DNA of 37,861 nt from an uncultured Pelagibacteraceae bacterium (GCA_902569725.1 CACFVG010000010.1:1-37861), one strand, 5' to 3'. Shown: positions 22,146 to 33,816, numbered from the stretch's first letter. Numbers and translations are program-made. The notes: generated by a model from the letters alone, not told the origin.

Positions 22146-22221
22146 AGGAGTGTAGCTCAATTGGTAGAGCGCCGGTCTCCAAAACCGGAGGTTGGGGGTT
22201 CGATTCCCTCCGCTCCTGCCA
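22146..22221 (+). tRNA. tRNA-Trp (anticodon CCA)
   Basis: The 76-nt gene has acceptor strands AGGAGTG and CGCTCCT followed by G and an encoded CCA. The anticodon stem CCGGT/ACCGG encloses CTCCAAA, giving CCA, and the T-loop is TTCGATT. It begins 8 nt after the tuf stop and ends 20 nt before secE, so it is excised from the tuf-secE-nusG transcript. Confidence 0.97.
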
Positions 22222-22241
22222 AATAATGAAAGTATAGATAT

Positions 22242-22433
22242 ATGAAAAATCCTTTAAAATTTATACAAGAGGTGAAACAAGAAGCTTTTAAAGTAACTTG
22301 GCCCACTGGTAAAGAAACTTTACAAGGGACATTAATGGTTGCTGCAATGGCCATAGTTGCTTCATTATTTTTTTTGCTACTAGATCAGTTTTTAAAGTTT
22401 TTCTTAGAACTAGTTTTAAGGATTAGTCTATAA
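22242..22433 (+). CDS. secE: Preprotein translocase subunit SecE
   Basis: SecE clamps SecY in the inner-membrane translocon. The 63-residue protein is the short single-span form. An amphipathic N-terminal helix (NPLKFIQEVKQEAFKV) is followed by the conserved TWPT, then one membrane segment at about 31-57 (MVAAMAIVASLFFLLLDQF). E. coli SecE has two extra N-terminal spans that are lacking here, as in most bacteria. Its position directly before nusG is the classic arrangement. The gap to nusG is 3 nt. Confidence 0.94.
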   Translation: MKNPLKFIQEVKQEAFKVTWPTGKETLQGTLMVAAMAIVASLFFLLLDQFLKFFLELVLRISL

Positions 22434-22436
22434 GTT

Positions 22437-22967
22437 ATGAAAAATTGGTATATAGTACAGTCTCATTCAAGCTTTGAGAACAAAGTTGCTCAGCTAATAA
22501 AAGAAGAAGCTGAAAAAGCAAAAGTAGCTGAAAAAATTGAAGAAATAGTGGTACCTACTCACGATGTCACTGAAGTAAAAAGAGGAAAAAGAGTACAAAG
22601 GAAAAGGAAATATTTTCCTGGTTACGTTTTGATAAAAAGTGAAATGGATAATGATTTATATCATATGATAAAAGGAATAAAAAAAGTAAGTGGTTTTTTA
22701 GGAAGCAAAGGTATTCCTGTACCAGTTTCTGATAAAGAGATTGAAAAAATTTTAGGTCAAATCAAAGATGGCGTAGCTCAACCAAAATCCAGCATTGAAT
22801 ATTCGGTCGGTGAAAAAGTACAAGTTATTGATGGACCTTTTGCATCTTTTAGTGGTTTAGTTGAAGATATCGATGAAGAAAAATCTAGACTTAAGGTTTC
22901 AGTTTCTATATTTGGTAGACCAACACCAGTAGATTTAGAATATAACCAAGTGGAGAAAGCAAGTTAA
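22437..22967 (+). CDS. nusG: Transcription termination/antitermination factor NusG
   Basis: NusG binds the RNA polymerase clamp, prevents pausing, and links polymerase to Rho or to the ribosome. The 176-residue protein has the NGN domain from [20 protein letters not shown] through [12 protein letters not shown] to about residue 118. The KOW domain follows ([20 protein letters not shown]). The length is normal and no domain II insertion is seen. The final A of its TAA stop is the first base of the rplK ATG, a one-base overlap. Confidence 0.97.
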   Translation: MKNWYIVQSHSSFENKVAQLIKEEAEKAKVAEKIEEIVVPTHDVTEVKRGKRVQRKRKYFPGYVLIKSEMDNDLYHMIKGIKKVSGFLGSKGIPVPVSDKEIEKILGQIKDGVAQPKSSIEYSVGEKVQVIDGPFASFSGLVEDIDEEKSRLKVSVSIFGRPTPVDLEYNQVEKAS

Positions 22968-23395
22968 TGGCAAAAAAAGAAATTAGTGGATATGTAAAAT
23001 TACAAATTAAAGGTGGACAAGCTAATCCAGCTCCTCCAGTTGGTCCTGCGTTAGGGCAAAGAGGAATAAACATTATGGAGTTTTGTAAGGCATTTAATGA
23101 AAAAACTAAAAACTTTATGGGCAAACCAGTTCCAGTAATTATTACAGTATATAAAGATAAAAAATTCGATTTTGTTATTAAATCACCACCAGCATCTCAT
23201 TTTATAAAAGAAGCTGTAAAGTTAAAAAGTGGATCACAAGAACCAGGTAGAAATATAGTTGCATCTATAACAAAAAAACAACTTGAAGAAATTGCTAAAC
23301 AAAAAATGGCAGATTTAAATGCACATGATATAGAAGAAGCTTCTAAAATTATTGCAGGCTCAGCTAGATCTATGGGTATCGAGGTAAAAGAATAA
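22967..23395 (+). CDS. rplK: 50S ribosomal protein L11
   Basis: L11 forms the GTPase-associated centre with 23S rRNA helix 43/44 and the L10-L12 stalk. The 142-residue product has the proline-rich N-terminal signature [20 protein letters not shown] (about 16-35) and [15 protein letters not shown]. Its C-terminal rRNA-binding domain ends [12 protein letters not shown]. The length is standard. It overlaps nusG and rplA by one base each. Confidence 0.98.
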   Translation: MAKKEISGYVKLQIKGGQANPAPPVGPALGQRGINIMEFCKAFNEKTKNFMGKPVPVIITVYKDKKFDFVIKSPPASHFIKEAVKLKSGSQEPGRNIVASITKKQLEEIAKQKMADLNAHDIEEASKIIAGSARSMGIEVKE

Positions 23396-24084
23396 TGACA
23401 TCAAAAAGATACAAACAATTACTTGAAACAACTAAACAGTTAAAAGCAGAATTAATAGAAAAATTAATTCCAGATATAAAAAAAAATTGTACTACAAAAT
23501 TTGATGAATCAATTGATCTAAGTATTCAAATAAATAATAAACAGAAAAAAAGTGAAATAAATTTAAGGACAGTAGTTAATCTACCAGCAGGTTCTGGAAA
23601 AAAAATTAAAATTGCTGTAGTTTGTGAAGATTCAAAATCTCAAATTGCAAAAGATGCAGGAGCAGACATTATTGGTGGAGAAGATTTTATTGAAAAAATT
23701 AAAGCTGGAGAGTTAAATTTTGAAAAATTAATTTGTACTCCTTCAATGATGATTAAGCTTTCTAAATTGGGAAAAGTACTTGGACCAAAAGGTTTAATGC
23801 CAAATCCCAAATTAGGAACAGTCACAGACGATTTAAAAAAAGCTATTTCAGATGCAAAACTAGGTCAAGTAGAAATAAAAAACGACAAAGATGGAAATAT
23901 AGGTTTAAGTTTAGGAAAAAAATCATTTACAGATGATAAAGTAATTAAAAATTTTACTGCCGTTCTCGATGTTTTAGAAAGAGAAAAAAGTAATCAAACT
24001 ATTAAGGGTGACTTAATAAAAAGTGCATTTTTAACTTCGACAATGGGAGTTTCGTATAAACTAAAATTACCAAAAAATATTTAA
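23395..24084 (+). CDS. rplA: 50S ribosomal protein L1
   Basis: L1 builds the mobile L1 stalk that guides E-site tRNA release. In many bacteria it also represses translation of the rplK-rplA mRNA. The 229-residue product has the signature LGKVLGPKGLMPNPKLGTVT near 122-141, and the conserved end IKSAFLTSTMGVSYKLK. The start overlaps the rplK stop by one base. With nusG overlapping rplK, no room remains for a separate leader, so any L1 feedback site would have to lie within coding sequence or around the nusG-rplK junction. None was identified. Confidence 0.98.
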   Translation: MTSKRYKQLLETTKQLKAELIEKLIPDIKKNCTTKFDESIDLSIQINNKQKKSEINLRTVVNLPAGSGKKIKIAVVCEDSKSQIAKDAGADIIGGEDFIEKIKAGELNFEKLICTPSMMIKLSKLGKVLGPKGLMPNPKLGTVTDDLKKAISDAKLGQVEIKNDKDGNIGLSLGKKSFTDDKVIKNFTAVLDVLEREKSNQTIKGDLIKSAFLTSTMGVSYKLKLPKNI

Positions 24085-24089
24085 TTATT

Positions 24090-24599
24090 ATGATGAATAA
24101 AGAAAAAAAACAAAGCTATATATCTGAAATGACTACACAGTTCGATAAATCTGAAGCGGTAATTGTTGCTCACTATCAAGGTTTAACCGTTAATCAATTG
24201 GATGAGCTTAGAGCAAAAATGCGCGAACATGGAATAATTTTTAAAATAACCAAAAATAGAATAACCAAACTTGCTCTTGAAAAAACTAGATGTAAAGAAT
24301 TATCAAATTTATTTACTGGCCCTACAGCTGTAGCTTTATCCCAAGATGCAATTGCTTCAGCAAAAATCCTAACTAACTTCTCTAAAGAAAATAAAAATTT
24401 AAAGATTCTTGGCGGAATCATGGGTAATGACATTTTAGATGTAGCAGGTGTAAAAAATGTCGCTACTTTGCCTACATTGGATGAAGCAAGGGCTAAAATT
24501 GTAGGTATTTTGAGATCACCAGCTCAAAAAATTGCAAGTATTTTGCTTGCACCTGCCTCAAAAATCGCTATTTTGGCGCTGGAAAAATCAAAAAAATAA
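24090..24599 (+). CDS. rplJ: 50S ribosomal protein L10
   Basis: L10 anchors the L7/L12 dimers to the ribosome. The 169-residue product begins MMNKEKKQSYISEMTTQF with two adjacent ATGs (24090 and 24093). Hallmarks are AHYQGLTVNQLDELRAKMRE (about 31-50) and KNRITKLALEKT. The C-terminal helix that binds L12 dimers is PAQKIASILLAPASKIAILA. Only 5 nt separate it from rplA, so the long L10-binding leader seen upstream of rplJ in E. coli cannot exist in the same place. Confidence 0.97.
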   Translation: MMNKEKKQSYISEMTTQFDKSEAVIVAHYQGLTVNQLDELRAKMREHGIIFKITKNRITKLALEKTRCKELSNLFTGPTAVALSQDAIASAKILTNFSKENKNLKILGGIMGNDILDVAGVKNVATLPTLDEARAKIVGILRSPAQKIASILLAPASKIAILALEKSKK

Positions 24600-24614
24600 C
24601 CTAGGCAAATTAAA

Positions 24615-24986
24615 ATGGCAGATCTAAATAAAATTATAGATGACTTATCAAGTTTAACTGTTGTAGAGGCAGCTGAACTTTCAAAACAACTTGAAGAAAA
24701 ATGGGGCGTTACTGCAGCAGCAGCTGTAGCAGCAGCACCAGCAGCAGCAGGTGGAGCTGCGCCAGCAGAAGAAAAAGATGAATTTACAATTGTACTTGCA
24801 TCAGCTGGTGATAAAAAAATTAACGTGATTAAAGAAGTTAGAGCAGCAACATCACTTGGATTAAAAGAAGCTAAAGATTTAGTAGAAGGAGCACCTAAAG
24901 AAGTAAAATCAGGTGTAAACAAAAAAGAAGCTGAAGAAATTAAAGCTAAGTTAGAAGCTGCGGGCGCTAAAGTAGAACTTAAGTAA
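24615..24986 (+). CDS. rplL: 50S ribosomal protein L7/L12
   Basis: L7/L12 forms the stalk that recruits and activates translational GTPases. The 123-residue product has the N-terminal dimerisation domain (about 1-33), then an Ala/Gly/Pro-rich hinge ([20 protein letters not shown], about 35-55). The C-terminal factor-binding domain contains [20 protein letters not shown] and ends AGAKVELK. The hinge gives a GCA/GCT-rich stretch that is a local G+C peak. A stable hairpin follows before rpoB. Confidence 0.98.
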   Translation: MADLNKIIDDLSSLTVVEAAELSKQLEEKWGVTAAAAVAAAPAAAGGAAPAEEKDEFTIVLASAGDKKINVIKEVRAATSLGLKEAKDLVEGAPKEVKSGVNKKEAEEIKAKLEAAGAKVELK

Positions 24987-25003
24987 CAATAGAAAGAATT
25001 TTA

Positions 25004-25029
25004 ATTGTTGGTTTAGTTGAACCAACGAT
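25004..25029 (+). promoter_or_regulatory. rplL-rpoB intercistronic hairpin
   Basis: ATTGTTGGTT and AACCAACGAT pair over ten positions (one G-T wobble) around a 6-nt loop (TAGTTG), ending 8 nt before the rpoB ATG at 25038. No T-tract follows, so it is not an intrinsic terminator. E. coli has an attenuator and an RNase III site in the same place, so a role in setting the ratio of ribosomal protein to polymerase is a reasonable inference. It could also affect rpoB ribosome access. Confidence 0.55.
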
Positions 25030-25037
25030 AGACATTG

Positions 25038-28000
25038 ATGCATTTATCTTTTACTGAAAAGAAAAATATTAGAAAAAATTTTGGTAAGCTTAAAGAAAGC
25101 TTGTCAATTCCTAACTTAATTGAAGTACAAAAAAATTCTTATAAAGAACTGACCGAAAGTAATGCTCTTGTTGACCAAAATTTAATAAAAGGTTTTGATA
25201 GAGTATTTAAAAGCATTTTTCCTATAGAAGATTTAAATGATAAAGCAACTTTAGAATATGTTTCGTACAGATTAGAAAAACCAAAATTTGATGTAGAAGA
25301 ATGCATAACTAGAGGACTAACATATTCAGCCGCTCTAAAATGCAAACTTAGGTTAGTCGTTTATGAGATAGATCAAGAAAATAATACAAAAGATATATTA
25401 TCTGCTAAAGAACAAGAAGTTTATATGGGAGAAGTTCCTATGATGACTAACAGCGGAACTTTTATAACAAATGGAGTTCAAAGAGTTGTAGTAAACCAAA
25501 TGCATAGAAGCCCAGGTGTATTTTTTGATCATGATAAAGGAAAATCACACGCTAGCGGAAAACTTCTTTTTAATTGCAGAGTTATACCAAATAGAGGTTC
25601 ATGGTTAGATTTTGAATTTGATGTAAAAGATTTTTTATACTTTAGAATTGATAGAAAAAAGAAAATTTTTGTTACAACTCTTTTTCAGGCATTGGGTTAC
25701 TCAAAAAGCGATATAGTCAATGAATTTCACGAAAAAGAAAATTATTTGTATGACCACAAGTTAAAAAAATGGAAAACTAAATTTGATCCAGAAAATTACA
25801 AGGCTAAAAACTTTTCTGAAGAAGTTGTTGATGCAAAAAATAACAAAATTGTAGTTAAAATTGGTGAAAAAATTAATTTTTTAACAGCAAATAAATTAGC
25901 AAAAGATGGTTTAAAAGAAATTTATGTTTCAAATGAATCTTTGTATGGAAAATTTTTACATAAAAGTATTATTGTTGGAGAGGAAACTTTTAATATTGGA
26001 ACAGAATTAAATGAAGTTATTTTAACTAAATTTATTGAAAATAATATAGATTTAATTGAAATTTCTAAAACAAATTCGATCAACAAAGGGCCATACATTT
26101 TGCAAACTTTATTTAGCGATAAAAATGAAAATAAAAATGATGCTATTACAGAAATATATAAAATGCTTAGACCTGGAGAGCCTCCAACTTTAGAAATTGC
26201 AACACAAATTTTTAATAATCTTTTTTTTAGTTCTGACAGATATGATCTTTCAGATGTGGGTAGAGTAAAAATGAATTCAAGATTAAATATGAATTGTTCC
26301 GATAAAATAACGATATTGAGAAATGATGATATCATTTCTATTGTTAAAAAAATGCTTGATCTAAGAGACGGTAAAGATGAAGTTGATGACATTGATCATT
26401 TAGGAAATAGAAGAGTAAGATCTGTTGGTGAACTTGTTGAAAATCAGGCACGAATTGGTGTTTATCGTATGGAAAGAGCCATAAAGGAAAAAATGACAAC
26501 ATTAGATATTGAGTCAGCTATGCCACAAGATTTAATAAATGCAAAACCTCTTACAGTTTCGCTTAAAGATTTTTTTGCAACTTCTCAATTATCTCAATTT
26601 ATGGATCAAACAAATCCATTATCTGAGATAACTCATAAAAGAAGAGTTTCAGCTTTAGGTCCTGGGGGACTAACAAGAGAACGAGCAGGTTTTGAAGTAA
26701 GAGATGTACACCCAACTCATTATGGAAGAATTTGTCCAATAGAAACTCCAGAAGGACCAAATATAGGTTTAATAAACAGTTTATCTACATACTCTAAAAT
26801 AAATAAATATGGTTTTATAGAAAGTCCATATAAAAAAGTTAAAAATGGAGTAGTAGAAGATTCTATAGAATATCTTTCAGCAATGGAAGAAACAAAATTT
26901 ACTATAGCACAAGCTAATTCAATTTTAGATAAAAATGGGAAATTTAAAGAGCAACTAGTATCTTGTAGACAAAATTTAAATTTTATTTTATCAAAGCCTG
27001 AAAATATAGATTATATCGATGTATCTCCAAAACAATTAGTATCAGTGGCAGCATCATTAATTCCATTTTTAGAAAATGATGATGCTAACAGAGCTTTAAT
27101 GGGATCAAATATGATGAGACAAGCTGTTCCATTGCTCAAACCAGAAGCTCCGTTGGTTGGCACAGGTATAGAAAGTGATGTAGCATTAGATTCTGGAGTT
27201 ACTATAGTAGCAAAAAGAGACGGTGTAGTTGATAAAATTGATGGAAAAAGAATAGTAATAAAGGCGACAGACGAAAAAGATTTTAGCAAATCTGGTGTAG
27301 ACATATATAATTTACAAAAATTTAAAAGATCGAATCAAAATACATGTATTAATCAAAAACCACTTGTAAGAGTTGGGGATAAAGTTAAACCAGGAGATAT
27401 TATCGCCGATGGCCCATCAACTAAAATAGGTGAACTTGCTTTAGGAAAAAATGTGACAGTAGCCTTTATGCCTTGGCAAGGATATAATTTTGAAGACTCA
27501 ATCTTAATATCTGAAAGATGTGTGACAGACGATGTTTTTACTTCAATTCATATAGAAGAATATGAGGTGATGGCGAGAGATACTAAACTTGGAGAAGAAG
27601 ACATTACTAGAGATATTCCAAATGTTAATGAAGAGTCTTTAAAAAATCTTGATGAGTCTGGGGTAGTATATATTGGAGCAGAAGTTAAACCTGGAGACAT
27701 CTTGGTTGGCAAAGTTACTCCAAAAGGAGATTCGGCCTCTGGTCCAGAAGAAAAACTTTTAAGATCAATATTTGGTGAAAAAGCTATTGATGTTACCGAT
27801 ACTTCCTTAAAAATGCCAAGCGGAAGTGGTGGCATAGTTGTAGATGTTAGAGTTTTTAATAGACATGGAATTGAAAAAGATGAAAGATCTATTACAATTG
27901 AGCGAGCAGAGATAGAAACTGTCCAACAAGATAAAATCGTAGAAGAAGAGATATTAGAAAGAAGCATTAAACAAAGAGCATCTTCAATTATTTCTGGAAT

Positions 28001-29120
28001 TAAATTAAGTAAAAAAATAAAAAATTTAGAAGCTGGAGAAACCCTAAACGAAAAAATAATCAATGATTTAAATATTTTTGATATTTTTAAATTGTCATTG
28101 TCAGATCAAAAAAAAATTGAAGCGTTAAATCAATTAAAAGAACAATACAATATTGCTAAAAATGATATTCAAGAAAGATTTGAAGATAAGGTGTTAAAAA
28201 TTAAACAAGGTGACGATTTACTTCCAAGTGTAATGAAAATGGTCAAAGTTTTTGTTGCTATAAAAAGAAGATTAAGACCGGGTGATAAAATGTCAGGAAG
28301 ACATGGTAATAAAGGTGTTGTTAGTAAAATTGTTCCAGTTGAAGATATGCCATATAGAGAAAATGGAAAACCAGTTGATATAGTTCTCAATCCTCTTGGA
28401 GTACCTAGTCGTATGAACGTTGGTCAAATTTTAGAAACACACCTAGGATGGTCTTGTACTGAATTAGGTGAAACACTAAATAAATTAATAAACGAAAATC
28501 AAAAAAATATTGAAAAAAATGAAAAAATTTCTTCATTTTTAAAAGCAGCTTATGGAAAAGAAATTTATGAAGAATCAATTGATAAACTTACAAATCCAGA
28601 ATTTAAAGATTTGTGTGAAAATATTAAAAATGGAATTCCAATCGCAACACCTGTATTTGATGGCGCTAAAGAACAAGATGTTACAAAAATGTTAGATTTG
28701 GCAAAACTTCCAAATTCAGGTCAGACTCATTTATGGGATGGCAGAACTGGAGAAAAGTTTGATAGACCTGTAACAGTCGGAACAATTTATATGTTAAAAC
28801 TTCATCACTTAGTTGAAGATAAAATTCATGCACGATCAACGGGACCCTATAGTTTAGTTACACAACAACCGCTTGGAGGAAAAGCACAACTTGGTGGACA
28901 AAGATTTGGGGAAATGGAAGTCTGGGCTTTAGAAGCTTATGGTGCATCTTATACACTTCAAGAAATATTAACAGTAAAATCAGATGATGTTGCTGGAAGA
29001 GTTAAAGTTTACGAAACGATTGTTAAGGGAGAAGAAAATTTTGAATCAGGTATACCTGAGTCATTTAACGTTTTGGTAAAAGAAATCAAATCTTTAGGAT
29101 TAAATGTAGAATTAAATTAA
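25038..29120 (+). CDS. rpoB: DNA-directed RNA polymerase subunit beta
   Basis: The beta subunit forms one pincer of the polymerase and much of the active-site cleft. The 1360-residue product begins [15 protein letters not shown]. The rifampicin-binding cluster around residues 517-540 reads [18 protein letters not shown], identical in its key positions to sensitive enzymes. [12 protein letters not shown] and [15 protein letters not shown] (the site of active-site lysines) are intact. The end has the conserved [18 protein letters not shown]. The ATG at 25038 is chosen over a TTG three bases upstream. The rpoC ATG follows the rpoB stop after 2 nt. The length is usual for alphaproteobacteria. Confidence 0.98.
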   Translation: MHLSFTEKKNIRKNFGKLKESLSIPNLIEVQKNSYKELTESNALVDQNLIKGFDRVFKSIFPIEDLNDKATLEYVSYRLEKPKFDVEECITRGLTYSAALKCKLRLVVYEIDQENNTKDILSAKEQEVYMGEVPMMTNSGTFITNGVQRVVVNQMHRSPGVFFDHDKGKSHASGKLLFNCRVIPNRGSWLDFEFDVKDFLYFRIDRKKKIFVTTLFQALGYSKSDIVNEFHEKENYLYDHKLKKWKTKFDPENYKAKNFSEEVVDAKNNKIVVKIGEKINFLTANKLAKDGLKEIYVSNESLYGKFLHKSIIVGEETFNIGTELNEVILTKFIENNIDLIEISKTNSINKGPYILQTLFSDKNENKNDAITEIYKMLRPGEPPTLEIATQIFNNLFFSSDRYDLSDVGRVKMNSRLNMNCSDKITILRNDDIISIVKKMLDLRDGKDEVDDIDHLGNRRVRSVGELVENQARIGVYRMERAIKEKMTTLDIESAMPQDLINAKPLTVSLKDFFATSQLSQFMDQTNPLSEITHKRRVSALGPGGLTRERAGFEVRDVHPTHYGRICPIETPEGPNIGLINSLSTYSKINKYGFIESPYKKVKNGVVEDSIEYLSAMEETKFTIAQANSILDKNGKFKEQLVSCRQNLNFILSKPENIDYIDVSPKQLVSVAASLIPFLENDDANRALMGSNMMRQAVPLLKPEAPLVGTGIESDVALDSGVTIVAKRDGVVDKIDGKRIVIKATDEKDFSKSGVDIYNLQKFKRSNQNTCINQKPLVRVGDKVKPGDIIADGPSTKIGELALGKNVTVAFMPWQGYNFEDSILISERCVTDDVFTSIHIEEYEVMARDTKLGEEDITRDIPNVNEESLKNLDESGVVYIGAEVKPGDILVGKVTPKGDSASGPEEKLLRSIFGEKAIDVTDTSLKMPSGSGGIVVDVRVFNRHGIEKDERSITIERAEIETVQQDKIVEEEILERSIKQRASSIISGIKLSKKIKNLEAGETLNEKIINDLNIFDIFKLSLSDQKKIEALNQLKEQYNIAKNDIQERFEDKVLKIKQGDDLLPSVMKMVKVFVAIKRRLRPGDKMSGRHGNKGVVSKIVPVEDMPYRENGKPVDIVLNPLGVPSRMNVGQILETHLGWSCTELGETLNKLINENQKNIEKNEKISSFLKAAYGKEIYEESIDKLTNPEFKDLCENIKNGIPIATPVFDGAKEQDVTKMLDLAKLPNSGQTHLWDGRTGEKFDRPVTVGTIYMLKLHHLVEDKIHARSTGPYSLVTQQPLGGKAQLGGQRFGEMEVWALEAYGASYTLQEILTVKSDDVAGRVKVYETIVKGEENFESGIPESFNVLVKEIKSLGLNVELN

Positions 29121-29122
29121 TT

Positions 29123-32100
29123 ATGAAAAAAGAATTAACAGATTTATTTAAAAATACAGAAATTTCTGAATCACAAAATTTTAATAGTATTAAAATAACT
29201 CTAGCAAGCCCTGAAAAAATTAAATCTTGGACCTACGGCGAAATTAAAAAACCAGAAACAATAAATTATAGAACATTTAGACCTGAAAAAGATGGTTTGT
29301 TCTGTGCAAGGATATTTGGACCTATAAAAGATTACGAGTGTTTATGTGGAAAGTATAAACGAATGAAATTTAGAGGGATTATATGCGAAAAGTGTGGTGT
29401 TGAAGTTACAAAATCGAATGTTCGAAGAGAAAGAATGGGTCATATAAATTTAGCAACACCGGTAGCACATATTTGGTTTTTAAAATCTTTACCAAGCAGA
29501 ATTTCTTTAACAATTGATATGAAACTTAAAGAGGTAGAAAGAGTTTTATATTTTGAAAACTTTATAGTAATAGAACCAGGATTAACAAATTTAAAAAAAC
29601 ACCAGCTATTAAATGAAGAAGAACTTGTAAAATATCAAGATGAGTACGGAGAAGAAGCTTTTACTGCAGGAATCGGAGCTGAAGCAATAATTGAAATTTT
29701 AAAATCCCTTAATTTAGAAGAAGAAAAAGCTTTACTAATTAAAACAATTAATGAAACAAAATCTAAAGTAGCCGAGGAAAGATCAATAAAAAGATTAAAA
29801 TTAATAGAATCGTTTATAGAAACAGGAAATAAACCTGAATGGATGATATTAACTGTAATTCCCGTAATTCCACCAGAGCTTAGACCCTTGGTTCCTCTTG
29901 ATGGTGGTAGATTTGCTACTTCAGATCTTAATGATTTGTACAGAAGAGTTATAAATAGAAACAATCGTTTAAAAAGACTAATTGATTTAAAAGCTCCAGA
30001 TATAATTGTACGTAACGAAAAAAGAATGCTGCAAGAATCAGTTGATGCACTTTTTGATAATGGTAGAAGAGGAAGAGTAATAACTGGAACAGGAAAGAGA
30101 CCACTTAAATCATTAGCAGAAATGCTAAAAGGAAAACAAGGAAGGTTTAGACAAAATCTCTTAGGAAAAAGAGTTGATTACTCAGGAAGATCAGTAATCG
30201 TAGTTGGTCCAGATTTAAAATTACACGAGTGTGGTCTACCAAAAAAAATGGCCTTAGAATTATTTAAGCCATTTTTATATGCTAGATTAAATAAATTAGG
30301 ACTCGCTTCCACAATTAAACAAGCAAAAAAACTAGTAGAAAAAGAAAGAGATGAAGTTTGGGATGCGCTTGAAATAATTGTTAGAGAACATCCTGTAATT
30401 TTAAATAGAGCACCAACACTTCATAGATTAGGTGTTCAAGCATTTGAGCCTAAATTAATAGAAGGAGATGCAATTGAATTACACCCATTAACTTGCGCAG
30501 CATTTAATGCGGACTTTGATGGTGACCAGATGGCTGTTCATATTCCTTTAAGCTTAGAAGCGCAATTAGAAGCTAGAGTATTAATGATGTCAACAAACAA
30601 TATTTTAAGCCCATCAAATGGAAAGCCAATCATTGTGCCAAGCCAAGATATGATACTTGGAATATATTATTTATCACAACCCCCTTATCAAGATAAAAAA
30701 ATAGAAGGTTATTTTGTGAATAATTCAGAAATTGAACATGCGTTAGAGACTGGTCAGATAAAAGTTCATTCAAGAATTGTTTCCAGATTTGTTACTTTAG
30801 ATGAAAATGGAGACACTAAATTTGAAAAACATATAAGTACAGCTGGTAGATTTTTATTAGCAAATTTATTACCTAATAATGTAAACAATAAATTTTCTTT
30901 AATAGACAGACTATTACCAAAAAAAATAGTTTCAGAAATAATTGATCACGTATTTAGATTTTGTGGACAAAAATCTACAGTAATCTTTTGCGATAAGTTA
31001 AAAGATTTAGGATTTAAACATGCCTTTAAAGCAGGAATTTCTTTTGGAAAAGATGATTTAGTCATTCCAGAAAACAAAGAACAATTAATTGAAGAAACTA
31101 AAAAATTAATAACAGATTATGAAAACCAATATACCGAAGGTCTTATAACTAGAGGTGAAAAATATAATAAGGTGGTCGATGCTTGGTCAAAATGTACTGA
31201 TAGAGTAGCTGCTGAAATGATGAAAAGAATCTCTGCTACAGAAGTTACAAAAGATGGTTTAAAAATAAATTCTGTATTTATGATGGCTGATAGTGGTGCA
31301 AGAGGTTCAGCTGCACAAATGAAACAACTCGCTGGAATGAGAGGTTTGATTGCAAAACCGTCAGGTGAAATTATAGAGTCACCAATTACATCAAATTTTA
31401 AAGAAGGTTTAACTGCATTAGAGTATTTTAATTCAACACACGGTGCCAGAAAAGGTTTAGCTGATACAGCATTAAAAACTGCAAACTCAGGTTATTTAAC
31501 TAGAAGACTTTGTGATGTTGCTCAAGACCTTACGGTTACTAGTGAAAAATGCGACAATCCTGGTTTTATTCAACTATCTGAAATTATTGAAGGTGGTAAT
31601 GTTATAGTAAGCTTGTCGGAACGTGCTCTTGGAAGAGTAGTAGCTGCAGATGTTAAAAATCCAATTAACGGTGAAGTTATTATAAAAAAATCTAAAATTA
31701 TAGATGAAGCAGGATGTGAAAAAATAGATGCTGCTGGTGTTAAATTTATTAAAGTTCACTCAGTAATTACATGCAGCTCAAAAGAAGGTATTTGTGCAAG
31801 ATGCTATGGAAGAGACTTATCGAGAGGAAAAATGGTTCATGTAGGAGAAGCAATTGGAATGATTTCAGCTCAATCTATTGGTGAACCAGGAACACAATTA
31901 ACTATGAGAACTTTCCACGTTGGAGGTACTGCTTCAATAAAACAAGAATCTCAAATTGTTGCAAAAACTGATGGAATATTGAAAGTCATAAATACAAATT
32001 TACTTGAAGATTCAAAAAAGAACATGGTTGTTATGGGACGAAATACAGAACTATCGATCGAAGATGAAAATGGCTTACAAGTAGCATCTTATAAAGTACC

Positions 32101-33286
32101 TTATGGGTCAAAATTATTTTACCAAAATGAAGATAAAGTTAAAAAAGGGGTAAAAATTTGTGAATGGGATCCTTATACAACACCAGTGATTGCTGAAAAA
32201 GATGGTTTAGCAAATTATGTTGATTTGATTGATGGTATATCTTTAGCTGAAACTGTAGATGACACTACTGGAATATCTACAAAAGCAGTAGTAGATTGGA
32301 AAACTCAATCAAAAAATACCGATTTAAAACCAAGAATAACTCTGAGAGACGAAAAAGGTAACGTTGTTAAAAAGGCTGATGACAATGAAGCAAGGTATTA
32401 TTTAGTTCCTGACTCAATTCTTTCAGTTCAAGATGGGCAAAAAATATTTGCTGGAGATGTTATTGCTAGATTACCTAAGGAAACATCAAAAACTAAAGAT
32501 ATCACAGGGGGTCTACCCAGAGTTGCTGAACTATTTGAGGCTAGAAAGGCAAAAGACAGCGCTATCATAGCTGAAAATGATGGTAAAGTTATTTTTGGTA
32601 AAGAAGTAAGAGGAAAACAAAGAGTTTCAATTGTTTCAGAATCTGGTGAGTCTTCAAACTATTTAATCCCAAAAGGTAAACATATAAACTTCAATCAAGG
32701 AGAAAGTATTAAAAAAGGCGAATATCTACTTGATGGACAACCATTACCCCATGATATTTTGAGAATACTTGGAATAGAGGAATTAACAGATTATTTCGTA
32801 AACCAAGTTCAAGAAGTATATAGACTTCAAGGAGTAATAATTAATGATAAACATATAGAAACAATTTTAAGACAAATGCTTAAAAAAATTGAGGTAAAAG
32901 AAAGTGGAGATTCAAGTTTATTACCAGGAGAAATTATTGATAGAATAAAATTTGAACAAATGAACGAAAAATTAAAAGCGGAAGGAAAAAAACCAGCTAA
33001 AGGTGAGAGGGTCTTAATGGGTATTACTAAGGCATCATTACAAACCGAGTCATTTATTTCAGCAGCCTCATTCCAGGAAACAACTAGAGTATTAACTGAT
33101 GCTGCAATAAGAGGAAAAGTTGATAAATTATCAGGTTTAAAAGAAAATGTTATCGTTGGAAGACTTGTTCCAGCTGGAACAGGGTCAGTAAAAAATCTTT
33201 GGAACAAAAAAGCATTAGATGATGATAAAAAATTTCTTAGCGAACAAGAAGCAATAGAGACCTCAGAAACTCAAGTAAATCAATAA
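29123..33286 (+). CDS. rpoC: DNA-directed RNA polymerase subunit beta'
   Basis: The beta' subunit carries the catalytic magnesium site. In the 1387-residue protein the N-terminal zinc ribbon has Cys73, Cys75, Cys88 and Cys91 (CLCGKY to CEKCGVEV). The active site is [12 protein letters not shown] with the Asp triad within 464-468. The second zinc site uses the Cys of RRLCDVAQ and the [15 protein letters not shown] cluster. The trigger loop region [20 protein letters not shown] is intact. The C-terminal end, about 40 residues after [10 protein letters not shown], is acidic and ends in ETQVNQ. No split and no large lineage insertion was noticed. No clear intrinsic terminator separates it from the str promoter. 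Confidence 0.98.
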   Translation: MKKELTDLFKNTEISESQNFNSIKITLASPEKIKSWTYGEIKKPETINYRTFRPEKDGLFCARIFGPIKDYECLCGKYKRMKFRGIICEKCGVEVTKSNVRRERMGHINLATPVAHIWFLKSLPSRISLTIDMKLKEVERVLYFENFIVIEPGLTNLKKHQLLNEEELVKYQDEYGEEAFTAGIGAEAIIEILKSLNLEEEKALLIKTINETKSKVAEERSIKRLKLIESFIETGNKPEWMILTVIPVIPPELRPLVPLDGGRFATSDLNDLYRRVINRNNRLKRLIDLKAPDIIVRNEKRMLQESVDALFDNGRRGRVITGTGKRPLKSLAEMLKGKQGRFRQNLLGKRVDYSGRSVIVVGPDLKLHECGLPKKMALELFKPFLYARLNKLGLASTIKQAKKLVEKERDEVWDALEIIVREHPVILNRAPTLHRLGVQAFEPKLIEGDAIELHPLTCAAFNADFDGDQMAVHIPLSLEAQLEARVLMMSTNNILSPSNGKPIIVPSQDMILGIYYLSQPPYQDKKIEGYFVNNSEIEHALETGQIKVHSRIVSRFVTLDENGDTKFEKHISTAGRFLLANLLPNNVNNKFSLIDRLLPKKIVSEIIDHVFRFCGQKSTVIFCDKLKDLGFKHAFKAGISFGKDDLVIPENKEQLIEETKKLITDYENQYTEGLITRGEKYNKVVDAWSKCTDRVAAEMMKRISATEVTKDGLKINSVFMMADSGARGSAAQMKQLAGMRGLIAKPSGEIIESPITSNFKEGLTALEYFNSTHGARKGLADTALKTANSGYLTRRLCDVAQDLTVTSEKCDNPGFIQLSEIIEGGNVIVSLSERALGRVVAADVKNPINGEVIIKKSKIIDEAGCEKIDAAGVKFIKVHSVITCSSKEGICARCYGRDLSRGKMVHVGEAIGMISAQSIGEPGTQLTMRTFHVGGTASIKQESQIVAKTDGILKVINTNLLEDSKKNMVVMGRNTELSIEDENGLQVASYKVPYGSKLFYQNEDKVKKGVKICEWDPYTTPVIAEKDGLANYVDLIDGISLAETVDDTTGISTKAVVDWKTQSKNTDLKPRITLRDEKGNVVKKADDNEARYYLVPDSILSVQDGQKIFAGDVIARLPKETSKTKDITGGLPRVAELFEARKAKDSAIIAENDGKVIFGKEVRGKQRVSIVSESGESSNYLIPKGKHINFNQGESIKKGEYLLDGQPLPHDILRILGIEELTDYFVNQVQEVYRLQGVIINDKHIETILRQMLKKIEVKESGDSSLLPGEIIDRIKFEQMNEKLKAEGKKPAKGERVLMGITKASLQTESFISAASFQETTRVLTDAAIRGKVDKLSGLKENVIVGRLVPAGTGSVKNLWNKKALDDDKKFLSEQEAIETSETQVNQ

Positions 33287-33315
33287 AAATAGAGGTATTT
33301 TCTACTCATTTTAAT

Positions 33316-33343
33316 TTGACAAAATACATTTCTATAGTATTTT
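33316..33343 (+). promoter_or_regulatory. Promoter of the str/S10 ribosomal cluster
   Basis: A consensus TTGACA (33316-33321), a 16-nt spacer and TATTTT (33338-33343) lie about 95 nt before the rpsL ATG. This is the only sizeable gap (153 bp) between rpoC and the rplD gene at the window edge, so the promoter probably drives rpsL through rplD and beyond. Confidence 0.5.
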
Positions 33344-33367
33344 GGCGATAATTTTTTGGTTGGAATG

Positions 33368-33383
33368 TAGTACTTCAGTACTA
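33368..33383 (+). promoter_or_regulatory. Hairpin in the rpsL leader
   Basis: TAGTAC and GTACTA pair around TTCA, within the predicted 5' leader of the str transcript. It lies about 55 nt before the rpsL start, whose ribosome-binding site AAAGGA (near 33425) is outside the hairpin. It could be part of a ribosomal-protein autoregulatory leader, but the fold is small. Confidence 0.35.
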
Positions 33384-33439
33384 AACGCTGCCATTGATAT
33401 CATAGTTAATTTCATCAAAAAATTAAAGGAATATTAAAT

Positions 33440-33811
33440 ATGCCAACTATTAATCAGTTGTTAAAAAAAAAACGTGTTAAACAAAAATCTAGGGACAAAG
33501 TTCCAGCTCTAGAAAGATCTCCTCAAAAAAGAGGTGTATGTGTAAAAGTTTATACTACAACACCAAAAAAACCTAATTCAGCTTTAAGAAAAGTTGCAAG
33601 AGTTAGATTATCTAATGGACACGAAGTAACTTCTTATATTCCGGGTGAAGGACACAATTTACAAGAGCACTCAGTCGTATTAATTAGAGGTGGTAGAGTT
33701 AAAGATTTACCTGGAGTTAGATATCACATTTTAAGAGGAAATCTTGATACACAAGGTGTTACTGCCAGGAAACAACAAAGATCTAAATACGGTGCTAAAA
33801 AAGGTAAATAA
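33440..33811 (+). CDS. rpsL: 30S ribosomal protein S12
   Basis: S12 lies at the decoding centre. The 123-residue product has [20 protein letters not shown], where the Lys after TTPKK corresponds to the streptomycin-resistance position and is wild type. It also has [20 protein letters not shown] and [15 protein letters not shown] with the Asp that is methylthiolated in E. coli. The length is standard. AAAGGA precedes the ATG with about 9 nt spacing, one of the few recognisable Shine-Dalgarno sites here. It is the first gene after the predicted str promoter. Confidence 0.98.
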   Translation: MPTINQLLKKKRVKQKSRDKVPALERSPQKRGVCVKVYTTTPKKPNSALRKVARVRLSNGHEVTSYIPGEGHNLQEHSVVLIRGGRVKDLPGVRYHILRGNLDTQGVTARKQQRSKYGAKKGK

Positions 33812-33816
33812 ATATT

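Noticed and set aside
24524-24922. Long minus-strand frame opposite rplJ/rplL.
   Set aside because: It is a shadow of the Ala-rich hinge of rplL. Gene order and family hits support only the plus strand.
27548-28063. 171-residue minus-strand frame inside rpoB.
   Set aside because: The Ser/Ile/Leu-rich composition is typical of antisense frames in A+T-rich genes. It lies wholly inside a conserved gene.
33295-33327. GTATTTT...AAAATAC inverted repeat after rpoC as terminator.
   Set aside because: The stem is A+T only with a 19-nt loop, and its right half overlaps the str promoter.
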